Shown here one piece after another: positions 1 to 6,039 of a stretch of 6,223 nucleotides of DNA. Source of the DNA: Anaerolineales bacterium (GTDB lineage Bacteria; Chloroflexota; Anaerolineae; 4572-78; J111). Each line of letters opens with the position of its first letter. Position 1 is the stretch's first letter. Both the position numbers and the translations under genes were made by a program. The stretch is from positions 1 through 6,223 of the forward strand of contig JAAUSP010000458.1 of assembly GCA_012032575.1 (NCBI GenBank). Reading direction: 5' to 3'. A model generated the notes under the pieces. It saw only the letters and a list, made by a program, of their open reading frames with translations, made no database searches and had not been told where the DNA came from.

Positions 1-120
1 ATCCTGGAGGGCCTGGCGCGCGTGCTCGCGAAGGTCGACGAGGCGATCAAGCTCGTGCGCGCCGACCAAGGAGCCGGGCCGACAGCGCGCGAGAGCTCAA
101 GAAGCGCTTCAAGCTCGACG
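1..120 (+). pseudogene. Fragment resembling DNA gyrase / topoisomerase IV subunit A, frameshifted
   Basis: Translating from base 1 gives ILEGL, then VLAKVDEAIKLVRA. This matches the pattern 'ILEGL..aL..iDe.I.liR' in the coiled-coil part of the GyrA/ParC breakage-reunion core. The family pattern continues as 'A...L..rF.L', and that continuation (ELKKRFKLD) is found in another frame from about base 93, so one base is missing or two are extra near 91-96. After about base 120 the resemblance stops: the expected 'AIL..rL..L' does not appear in any frame. Only about 40 residues are present, with no start, no stop and no neighbouring topoisomerase sequence. It could be a real gene end, a relic, or foreign sequence joined at a contig end. 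The resemblance is from memory of the family, not a search. Confidence 0.45.
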
Positions 121-161
121 GATTCTCGGTCTATCTCGCGTTCGCGGACCGGTTCGGCGAT

Positions 162-1037
162 GTGGAACAGGCCAGCAAGAAGCCAAACGACACGCATGGC
201 AAAGATGCCGTCTCGGGCCTGACGCCGCCGCCGGGCGCGACGCTGCCCCCGCCGACCGCGACCTACACGCCCAGCTATACCCCGACCGCCACGCCGACCG
301 ACGCGCCGCGACTGGTCCAGCTTCCCACCCTCCCGCCGACGCCGACCAGCACCGCCACGGTCGTCCCAACCGCGCTACCCCTGCCAACTGCTACACCGAC
401 CCTGGCCCTGGTGATGCCGACGCCGCTGCCACCGCCAACCCTGCCGCCCACGCCCTTTCCCCCGCCCGCCGAAGCACCTATCGTGGAAGCGCCACCACCT
501 GCGATGGAAGTCGTTGAATCTGCTTTCGTGTCGCCGGTCAATCCGCCGGCTCCGGCTCCGGTACAAGCTCCGGCTCCCGCGCCGGCTCCGCCCCCGGCAG
601 TGACAGATTCGACCTTCAGTTCGCCGGTCACCCCCCCGGCTGCGGTCGCAGCGGCCCCCGTTGATTCGCCCTACGATTTTCTGCTGGCTGAATTTTTCAA
701 CAGCCCGACGACCAATGCTATCCTGGTCATTTATGTCGCCATTGTTGACCCCAACGAAATCCCTATCGGCGATATCAAAGTGGTCGGGACGCGGCTGGAC
801 CACAACCTGAGCTATGAAAGCCCGCTGTCCACCTGGCATTTTGAAGGGTACAACGCCCCCGGCGAGGTGGTCAAAAGCGGCAATGTTAAATTCGAGCCGC
901 CCAGCGGGATGGAAACGACTAACTGGATTCTTCACCTGGAAGACCCCGGCGGCAGGCGTCTCTCCGAGGATGTGCCCTTTAATACCGACGCCAACGATAA
1001 ACAGTGGTATTTTATCAAGTTTAAGCGCAAATTTTAA
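162..1037 (+). CDS. Secreted/surface-type protein with Pro/Thr-rich linker and C-terminal beta-rich domain (N-terminus uncertain)
   Basis: This is a hypothetical protein. Numbered from the GTG at 162, residues about 22-165 are low complexity. The first part is rich in Thr-Pro (TPSYTPTATPT, PTLPPTPTSTATVVPT) and the second in Pro/Ala (PAPAPVQAPAPAPAPPPA). Two copies of an 'SPV(N/T)PPA' motif lie 90 nt apart (bases 521-550 and 611-640). Residues 168-291 form a compact domain with alternating hydrophobic strands (ILVIYVAIVD, GDIKVVGT, GNVKFEPPSG, NWILHLEDPGG, QWYFIKFKRKF). It resembles the Ig-like or carboxypeptidase-regulatory-like domains on secreted Chloroflexota proteins. Such linkers usually hold a domain off the cell surface, but no signal peptide or membrane segment is visible. 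The GTG lacks a ribosome binding site, and the frame is open back to base 3, so the true start is probably upstream or lost at a chimeric join. No catalytic motif is seen. A hairpin terminator follows the stop by 22 bases. Confidence 0.6.
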   Translation: MEQASKKPNDTHGKDAVSGLTPPPGATLPPPTATYTPSYTPTATPTDAPRLVQLPTLPPTPTSTATVVPTALPLPTATPTLALVMPTPLPPPTLPPTPFPPPAEAPIVEAPPPAMEVVESAFVSPVNPPAPAPVQAPAPAPAPPPAVTDSTFSSPVTPPAAVAAAPVDSPYDFLLAEFFNSPTTNAILVIYVAIVDPNEIPIGDIKVVGTRLDHNLSYESPLSTWHFEGYNAPGEVVKSGNVKFEPPSGMETTNWILHLEDPGGRRLSEDVPFNTDANDKQWYFIKFKRKF

Positions 1038-1059
1038 CCAACCTCGAAATTTAATTTCT

Positions 1060-1096
1060 CGGAGTGCAAAAGCAAAGCTTTTGCACTCCGATTTTA
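1060..1096 (+). terminator. Strong rho-independent-type hairpin terminator
   Basis: CGGAGTGCAAAAGC (1060-1073) and GCTTTTGCACTCCG (1077-1090) are perfect reverse complements. They form a 14-bp stem closed by an AAA loop, followed by ATTTTA. The U-tract is short, but the stem is long and starts 22 bases after the upstream stop. It therefore separates the secreted-protein gene from the STAND gene. The hairpin is symmetric and could also act on the other strand, although no reverse-strand gene is seen next to it. Confidence 0.75.
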
Positions 1097-1116
1097 TCAC
1101 GCTCCATCTTCCCCGC

Positions 1117-1145
1117 TTGTATCTCCCGGCAGCGTAAGGTAAAAT
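1117..1145 (+). promoter_or_regulatory. Candidate sigma70-type promoter for the STAND-WD40 gene
   Basis: TTGTAT (1117-1122) and TAAAAT (1140-1145) are separated by exactly 17 bases. The -10 matches TATAAT at five of six positions. The -35 matches TTGACA only at TTG. Transcription would begin near 1152, giving a leader of about 50 bases. The position, just after the terminator and before the only long gene, makes it plausible. It is a prediction from consensus alone. Confidence 0.4.
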
Positions 1146-1190
1146 CAAGCTGCGTCAAATGTGAGTTTTCCCCCTCAGGCCCCAATTAAG

Positions 1191-1195
1191 AAAGG
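1191..1195 (+). promoter_or_regulatory. Ribosome binding site for the ATG at 1202
   Basis: AAAGG lies six bases before the ATG at 1202. It is a partial Shine-Dalgarno match at usual spacing. It supports this start over the internal ATG at 1232. Confidence 0.5.
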
Positions 1196-1201
1196 TTCCC
1201 G

Positions 1202-3397
1202 ATGACTGCTGTGAGTGAGTCAACTGTGGATATGGCTGCCCGCCGCAAGCAATTGATTGAGCTGACCAAAAACCTCGACATGCTCCGGGAACGGCAGGCC
1301 AAATATGGCGGCAATGCTCCCCTGGAACTGCTCAACCAGATTCAGGATCACCACGATGCGATTGACCTGCTGGAGCAAGCGCTGGCCGGCCAACTCTCCG
1401 CAGCCGAATTGAAAGAAGCGCTCAAGCCGCTGCTGCTGGCCCTGCGTGATGGCGAGGTGGTCAACATCACCGCCGAAACCTACGTGGCCGGCGACCAGGT
1501 GATCCAAAATATCACCCAACTGGCCGCCCGCGCCCTGACTACTGCTGAGGAGGCCGAAAAAGCCCAGGAAGTTATCACCCGGCGGCTGGCTCAGGGCATC
1601 GGTGATTACGTCCTGCGTCTCCAGAAGATTGCCGCCGATAAAAGCGACACCGCCGGCGGCAACCCCTACAAAGGGTTGGAGGCATACCGGCTGTGCGACG
1701 CCGAACTCTTCTATGGCCGCGATCAGGCCATCGCCGAACTGCTGGACAGGCTTCAACGCAGCCGTTTGACCATTCTTCATTCCGAGTCGGGCGCGGGCAA
1801 AAGTTCTATGCTGCAAGCGGGAATTTCGCCCCGGCTGCTGGCACAGGGACACCTGCCGGTTTACCTGCGCACCTACAACCAGCCCCCCAGCCTGGTGATC
1901 AAACAGGCTTTTTTGCCCAACTTGAGCGACATGCCCGAATTGGCTCAAACGCGCCTGCGCGATTTTTTGCGCCGCGTCACCGGTATATTAGGCCAGCCGG
2001 CCACCCTTTACCTCTTGCTGGACCAGTTTGAAGAGATTTTTACCCTGGTTGATGAACTCACTCGCGCCGCCTTTGTCGAGGAGCTGGCCGAGTGCCTGAA
2101 TGATGAAAGTCTCAATGTGCGCTGGGTCTTTTCGCTGCGGACGGAATTTTTTGGCAACATTGCCAACTTCCGGCCCACTCTGCGCAACCCGTTCGAAAAT
2201 GATTTTCGACTCAATCGCTTCACCCAGGCTGAGGCAGTTACGGTTATTACCACCCCGGCCCAACGGCAGGGCCTCAGTTTTGAGCCGGCTCTGGTTGAAG
2301 CGCTGCTGGCTGATCTGCGCGACCCTGACAGCGACGAAGTTTCGCCGGCCCAACTCCAACTGATCTGCTCGGCCCTGTACACCTTCTTCCGCCAGCGACA
2401 CGAAGCCGCACCTGGCCTGCCGCCGGTAATTACGCTCCAGATGTATCAGGCTGAGGGACGGGCCAAGGGTATCCTGCGCAACCACCTGGGCCGGGTGCTC
2501 CGCGCCACGGCCACCAAAGCCGAGCGAGAAACCGCCCGCCGGCTTTTGATGGCCCTGGTTTCCGCCGACCAGCGGCGCATCCGCCGGACCAAAGGCGAGT
2601 TACAGACGGCCCTGGGGGATTATCTGCCGCAAGTCAAAAGCCTGGACAAGCTGCTTGACCACCTGCTTGAAAACCGTCTTTTGAACGTGGAAAAGGATGA
2701 ACAGACCGACGAGCCAGCCTACGAACTGGCTCACGATTACTTGCTGATCGAACTCCGGCTCGACCCGGAAACCCAGGCCCGCCGCGCCGCCGAAGAACTG
2801 CTGAAACAGGAGTTGGCCGCTTACAAGCGTTTTGGCGCACAAGCCCTGTTGAGCGCCGAAAAATTTGCCATCATCAACAGCCAAAGCCAATTTTTACGGC
2901 TGGACAGTGAGGCCAAAGAATTTCTGCGCCGCAGCCAGATTGCTGTCAACCGGGTTAAGTTGCAGTGGTACGGCTTGATCGTTGCGGTGGTCCTGCTCAT
3001 CATTGGCGCAGCCGTGGCTGTAGCCATTTTTCAGGGCCGGGCGGCTGAGGAGCGCGCCTTTGCCGCTGCTACTGCCCAGGCCGGCGAGGCCCAGGCTCAA
3101 CTGGCCCAGGCCACTGCCCTGGCCGAAGCAGACCGGGCCTTGAACGCCCAAAGCACCGCCCAGGCTGAAGCCGATCGAGCGCTCCTGGCCGAATCTCAAG
3201 CCAGAGTGCTGGTTAACCGGGTGACTCTGGCTCAAGCGACCGCCCAGGCGGAAAAAGTAATTGCCGAGAGCAACGCCGCCGAAACCCAGCGCCAGGCCAA
3301 CCTGGCCAACGCCCGTCAGTTGACCAGCCAGGCCCAGACGGTTTTGGCTGAAAGCCGGAACAAGCCCTGCTTTTACTTTTTGAAGCCCAAAGATTAA
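1202..3397 (+). CDS. nSTAND-type NTPase with transmembrane helix and coiled coil (N-terminal part of frameshifted STAND-WD40 gene)
   Basis: STAND proteins are nucleotide-dependent switches; ligand binding to the repeat domain is thought to trigger oligomerisation. Residues 1-150 are mostly helical, with a strand-like stretch [19 protein letters not shown] (86-104) of a kind common in front of these NTPases. No effector enzyme is visible. The NTPase starts at NPYKGLEAY (154-162) and FYGRD (170-174). Walker A is SESGAGKSS (194-202) with Lys200, and Walker B is [10 protein letters not shown] (269-278). A sensor-like arginine sits in SLRTEFFG (311-318). A winged-helix-like region ends in YELAHDYLL (507-515). 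A hydrophobic segment at 590-610 ([20 protein letters not shown] core) is a single membrane span. Residues 612-719 are Ala/Gln/Glu-rich and probably a coiled coil. The last residues after ESRN ([11 protein letters not shown]) are out-of-frame sequence. The expected continuation, [20 protein letters not shown], lies one frame over. Confidence 0.85.
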   Translation: MTAVSESTVDMAARRKQLIELTKNLDMLRERQAKYGGNAPLELLNQIQDHHDAIDLLEQALAGQLSAAELKEALKPLLLALRDGEVVNITAETYVAGDQVIQNITQLAARALTTAEEAEKAQEVITRRLAQGIGDYVLRLQKIAADKSDTAGGNPYKGLEAYRLCDAELFYGRDQAIAELLDRLQRSRLTILHSESGAGKSSMLQAGISPRLLAQGHLPVYLRTYNQPPSLVIKQAFLPNLSDMPELAQTRLRDFLRRVTGILGQPATLYLLLDQFEEIFTLVDELTRAAFVEELAECLNDESLNVRWVFSLRTEFFGNIANFRPTLRNPFENDFRLNRFTQAEAVTVITTPAQRQGLSFEPALVEALLADLRDPDSDEVSPAQLQLICSALYTFFRQRHEAAPGLPPVITLQMYQAEGRAKGILRNHLGRVLRATATKAERETARRLLMALVSADQRRIRRTKGELQTALGDYLPQVKSLDKLLDHLLENRLLNVEKDEQTDEPAYELAHDYLLIELRLDPETQARRAAEELLKQELAAYKRFGAQALLSAEKFAIINSQSQFLRLDSEAKEFLRRSQIAVNRVKLQWYGLIVAVVLLIIGAAVAVAIFQGRAAEERAFAAATAQAGEAQAQLAQATALAEADRALNAQSTAQAEADRALLAESQARVLVNRVTLAQATAQAEKVIAESNAAETQRQANLANARQLTSQAQTVLAESRNKPCFYFLKPKD

Positions 3398-3706
3398 CCC
3401 AAACGCTGGAGGTTGAACGAGCCATCGGGCAGGTTCCTTATCGTTATTTCCCGATGAAAGCCACCCTCGAAGGCCATACTAATTGGGTTAACAGTGTCGC
3501 CTGGAGCCCCGACGGCAAACAATTGGCTTCGGCCTCTGGCGATCAATCTATTATCATTGGGATGTAGCCACCGATCAGCCGGTTCTTACCCTCGAAGGTC
3601 ACACAAATGGCATCTACCTCGTCGCCTGGAGTCCTGATGGGAAACAACTGGCCTCGGCGTCAGCGGATCAAACGATTATCATTGGGATGCAGCGACTGGG
3701 CGACAA
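3352..3706 (+). pseudogene. Frameshifted middle segment carrying the end of the linker and WD40 repeats 1-2
   Basis: This stretch looks non-coding only because the frame changes twice. In the frame of base 3361 it reads [12 protein letters not shown], then a conserved-looking hinge ending in [15 protein letters not shown], then WD repeat 1 until a false stop at 3565-3567. In the frame of base 3558 it resumes as [15 protein letters not shown] and continues through WD repeat 2. At 3683 it passes to the frame used by the next segment ([15 protein letters not shown]). Both internal shifts are in TATCATTGGGATG, where the intact repeats have one more base before GG (ATTTGGGAT or ATCTGGGAT). The ATG at 3454 is internal to the protein and not a real start. 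Confidence 0.85.
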
Positions 3707-5100
3707 GTGGATGTCCTACGCGGCCACTCTGATGAGGTTATCAGTGTCGCCTGGAATCCTGATGGTCGGCAGTTAGCCTCGGCCTCGAGCGATCAGACTG
3801 TAATTATCTGGGATGTGGTGACCGGCAAGCTGAAAACGAGGCTGCGCGGTCATACAAGAACTGTTGCCAGTGTTGCCTGGAGTCTGGATGGCCAGCGGTT
3901 AGCTTCGGCGGCAGAGGATCACACCGTTATTATTTGGAATGTAGCGGCGCGCGGCCAGCTATGACCCTACGGGACCACACCGATATTGTCTACAACGTGG
4001 TCTGGAGTCCCGACGGTCAGCAGTTAGCCTCAGTCTCGGCTGATCAAACCATTATTGTCTGGGATGCGCAAACCGGCCAGCCCCAACGGGTACTCCGGGG
4101 CCACAGTAGTTGGGTTTTTGGCCTGGGCTGGACCCCCGATGGCCGGCAGTTGGCTTCGGGTTCGCAAGATCAAACCGTAATTATCTGGGATACGGCTACC
4201 GGCCAGGCAGCAGCTACCTTGCACGGTCACACAGACCGGGTAAAAAGTGTCGCCTGGAGTCCAGATGGCCGGCAGTTAGCCTCAGCCTCGCTCGACCAAA
4301 CCATTATTATTTGGGATGTAACCAGCGGTCCCATCTCGTTTATACTCCAAGGTCACACCGGTCGAGTGTTCGATGTGGCCTGGAGTCCAAATGGGCGGCA
4401 GTTGGCTTCAACTTCAGATGATACCTCTGTTATCATCTGGAATACAGCTACGATGCAGCCCAAAAGGACGCTCCTCGGTCACACCGATTCAGCCCTCGCC
4501 GTCGCCTGGAGTCCGGATGGCCGGCAATTGGCCTCCGCTTCGTATGATCGGACTATCATCATCTGGGATGCAGCCAGTGGTCAGCCCCAGAAAACTCTGG
4601 CGGATGACACCGGCTGGATCCTTGATGTGGCCTGGAGTCCGGATGGTCAGCAGTTAGCCTCAGCTTCGGACGCTCAAACCGTGATTATTTGGGATACGGC
4701 CACAGGTCAGCCGATCACTACGCTTCGCGGCCATAAAAATATCGTTACCAGTGTCGCCTGGAGTCCAGACGGCCGGCAGTTGGCCTCCGCATCAGAAGAT
4801 CAAACGATTATCCTCTGGGATGCAGTGACGCATCAACTCAAAAACACCCTCCACGGCCATACCGATTGGATCATCCGCCTGACCTGGAGTCCGGATGGAA
4901 AGCGCCTGGCTTCAGCGGCAGCCGATCAAACCATGATCATTTGGAATGCAGCTTCGGGTCATCCGGTCGCTACGCTTCAAGGCCACAATGATCAGATTAA
5001 CAGTCTCGCCTGGAGCCCCGATGGACAACTATTGGCGTCAGCCTCGGATGACCGGACCATTCGTTTAATAAACACCCGCTACATGCAGCCTTCGTGCCAG
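3466..5100 (+). repeat. Thirteen tandem WD40-coding repeats, 126-nt period
   Basis: Repeat starts (Leu of 'L.GH') are at 3466, 3591, 3716, 3842, 3967, 4093, 4219, 4345, 4471, 4597, 4723, 4849 and 4975. Spacing is 126 nt except 125 after the first, second and fourth. The DNA core GTCGCCTGGAGTCC.GATGG recurs with few changes, while the part coding residues 5-10 varies strongly. Thirteen is not a multiple of the usual seven blades per propeller. The array could fold as seven plus six, or use a degenerate extra blade, or a repeat could have been lost in evolution or assembly. Confidence 0.95.
3707..3964 (+). pseudogene. WD40 repeats 3-4 of the broken STAND-WD40 gene
   Basis: The GTG at 3707 is not a natural start. 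The same frame carries WD40 sequence upstream to 3683, and there is no ribosome binding site. The piece holds repeats 3 (from 3716) and 4 (from 3842), with cores [18 protein letters not shown] and SVAWSLDGQRLASAAEDH. It ends at a false stop (3962-3964) because one base is missing between about 3940 and 3960. Restoring one base (for example CAGCTATG to CAGCCTATG) gives ARGQPMTLRDH and a 42-residue repeat 4. The exact place of the missing base cannot be fixed from the sequence. Confidence 0.8.
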
Positions 5101-5799
5101 TGGGTCACGCGCAACCTGAGCGCGGCGGAATGGGACTTCTATCTGCCGGCCGGGATGCCCTACCATCGGACCTGCCCCGACCGGCCCGTTCACCCCAGCC
5201 TCATCGAAGCGGCCCGCGACCTGGCCCGAGCCGGTCAAATTGACGAGGCCATCGCCCAACTCAAACATCTGCTCAGCGTTGACCCCACCCTCGATCTGGA
5301 CCCGGCAGTGGAAGCACAGCAGGCATACCAGGAGGCGGTGCAATACCTGTTGGACCAGGCCGGAGAAGAAGCGCAAGCCGGTGATGTCGAAGCAGCCACG
5401 ACCACTTTAGAGCAAGCTGTCGCCCTGGACCCCACCCTCAGCCTCGACCCGCAGGCGGAAGCCCAACGCCTGGCCCAACCGACTTTTGAAAATAGCCTGG
5501 AAGCGGCAGTTAAGGCCGCACAAAATAACGATACCGAGACGGCCCAGGCAAAATTTGAGGAAGCGATTGAGTTCGCCGCTCCGCTCGACTCTGCCGAGTC
5601 CTGGCATGCCCTGTGTGACGCCGGAACCCGGCACGATCTGGCCGAAATAGTTCTCGACGCCTGCGACAAAGCCATCGAGTTGGAGCCGGACAACGGCCTG
5701 TATTACAACAGTCGCGGTATCGCCCGGCTGCAATTGGGCGATCAGCAAGGGGCGCAGGATGATTTTGCCAAATTCGAGGCGTGGCTGGAAGCGGAGTAG
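3934..5799 (+). CDS. WD40 repeats 5-13 plus conserved cap and TPR-like tail (C-terminal part of frameshifted STAND-WD40 gene)
   Basis: This would be the sensor end of the protein. The ATG at 3934 is an out-of-frame reading of repeat 4 (TGGAATGTA), so it is not a true start; the first real sequence here is MTLRDH from 3961. Residues 12-389 are nine WD40 repeats of exactly 42 residues. Each is built on '[22 protein letters not shown].atgqp...L.GH'. Blade 10 has lost the GH pair (LADDTGW) and blade 5 has DH. Residues 390-418 (CQWVTRNLSAAEWDFYL, YHRTCPDRP) match a cap that often ends WD40 arrays in STAND proteins. The tail has two copies, 49 residues apart, of an 'AG..dEA...L...l.vDPTL.LDP..EAQ' unit (from 431 and 480). 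It also has a TPR-like end (YYNSRGIARLQLGDQQGAQDDF). WD40 and TPR both mediate protein binding. No enzyme motif is seen. Confidence 0.85.
   Translation: MECSGARPAMTLRDHTDIVYNVVWSPDGQQLASVSADQTIIVWDAQTGQPQRVLRGHSSWVFGLGWTPDGRQLASGSQDQTVIIWDTATGQAAATLHGHTDRVKSVAWSPDGRQLASASLDQTIIIWDVTSGPISFILQGHTGRVFDVAWSPNGRQLASTSDDTSVIIWNTATMQPKRTLLGHTDSALAVAWSPDGRQLASASYDRTIIIWDAASGQPQKTLADDTGWILDVAWSPDGQQLASASDAQTVIIWDTATGQPITTLRGHKNIVTSVAWSPDGRQLASASEDQTIILWDAVTHQLKNTLHGHTDWIIRLTWSPDGKRLASAAADQTMIIWNAASGHPVATLQGHNDQINSLAWSPDGQLLASASDDRTIRLINTRYMQPSCQWVTRNLSAAEWDFYLPAGMPYHRTCPDRPVHPSLIEAARDLARAGQIDEAIAQLKHLLSVDPTLDLDPAVEAQQAYQEAVQYLLDQAGEEAQAGDVEAATTTLEQAVALDPTLSLDPQAEAQRLAQPTFENSLEAAVKAAQNNDTETAQAKFEEAIEFAAPLDSAESWHALCDAGTRHDLAEIVLDACDKAIELEPDNGLYYNSRGIARLQLGDQQGAQDDFAKFEAWLEAE
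5224..5454 (+). repeat. Two TPR-like coding repeats, 147-nt period
   Basis: Units beginning at 5224 (ARAGQIDEAIAQLKHLL) and 5371 (AQAGDVEAATTTLEQAV) are related at protein level. Each ends in DPTLDLDP or DPTLSLDP. The matching DNA GACCCCACCCTC occurs at 5281 and 5428, exactly 147 nt (49 residues) apart. The period is longer than the 34 residues of a standard TPR because an 'LDLDP..EAQ' extension follows each helix pair. Confidence 0.7.
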
Positions 5800-5862
5800 C
5801 CGGAGTACAGCTTGCATCAGTTCGTGACGAAATCAAAGCAAGGAGATACTTTCGTAGGCGTT

Positions 5863-5955
5863 ATGTCATTCCGACCGCAGGGAGGAATCTTCGTTGCCGT
5901 TGCCTAAAATATTATGGCGAATAAGAGGATTTCTCGCTGGCGCTCGAAATGACAT
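5863..5955. repeat. 93-bp imperfect inverted-repeat element (MITE/REP-like)
   Basis: The left arm begins ATGTCATTCCGACCGC and runs to 5892. The right arm (5925-5955) ends GGCGCTCGAAATGACAT. The reverse complement of the right arm starts ATGTCATTTCGAGCGCC, so the arms pair over about 30 bases with a few mismatches and one bulge, around a 32-base centre. The outermost eight bases are identical. The style, 'GTCATT.CGA...AATC' mirrored by 'GATT...TCG.AATGAC', is that of short dispersed intergenic repeats in many bacteria. As RNA it would fold into a long hairpin and could end transcription from the STAND gene. It has no coding content. Confidence 0.75.
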
Positions 5956-6039
5956 GCCCAGAATCATGCCCCTCAAATCGTGATGAATTTACGCACCCCT
6001 GTACTTAGATCAATCTTTGCCATACAGCCTCAGGATAAC

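Larger units (their letters stand above)
1202..5799 (+). other. Reconstructed full-length gene: membrane-anchored nSTAND NTPase - 13x WD40 - TPR-like protein, broken by four -1 frameshifts
   Basis: The open frames at 1202-3397, 3352-3567, 3558-3683, 3683-3964 and 3934-5799 encode consecutive pieces of one protein. The reading frame moves by one base near 3353-3367, 3557, 3682 and 3940-3960. Each shift equals the loss of one base. The three inside the WD40 array make repeats 1, 2 and 4 exactly 125 nt long, while the other ten are 126 nt. The span plus four bases is 4602 nt, which is 1534 codons including the stop (1533 aa). Domain order: helical module, nSTAND NTPase, winged-helix-like region, transmembrane helix, Ala/Gln coiled coil, thirteen WD40 repeats, cap, TPR-like repeats. 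Both halves show intact coding character with no other lesions, so the true gene may be intact and the breaks may be sequence errors. Recent inactivation cannot be excluded. Confidence 0.85.

Noticed and set aside
375..1148. A 257-residue reverse-strand open frame over the Pro/Thr-rich gene
   Set aside because: Its product is an Arg/Gly-rich low-complexity mirror of the forward Pro/Ala-rich coding region, and it crosses the terminator hairpin. It is a GC-driven shadow.
1220..1948. A 242-residue reverse-strand open frame inside the STAND gene
   Set aside because: The forward strand shows Walker A and the NPYKGLEAY and FYGRD motifs, while the reverse product has no recognisable domain and is Gln/Gly-rich, as expected for an antisense shadow.
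3352..3964. Programmed ribosomal frameshifting joining the pieces
   Set aside because: Four separate -1 base losses would be needed, two at identical motifs in adjacent repeats, with no slippery site plus downstream structure seen. Base-calling error or mutation is simpler.
3466..5100. CRISPR-like or satellite array because of the regular repetition
   Set aside because: The period is 126 nt, the repeats are coding throughout and translate to WD40 blades. There are no short repeats with unique spacers.
3466..5100. Diversity-generating retroelement target as the source of blade variation
   Set aside because: No reverse transcriptase or template repeat is present in the window, and the variable codons show no adenine-specific pattern that can be demonstrated here.
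5407..5817. Reverse-strand open frames opposite the TPR-like tail
   Set aside because: They overlap a clear forward coding region with TPR-like periodicity, lack recognisable domains, and have no convincing start signals.
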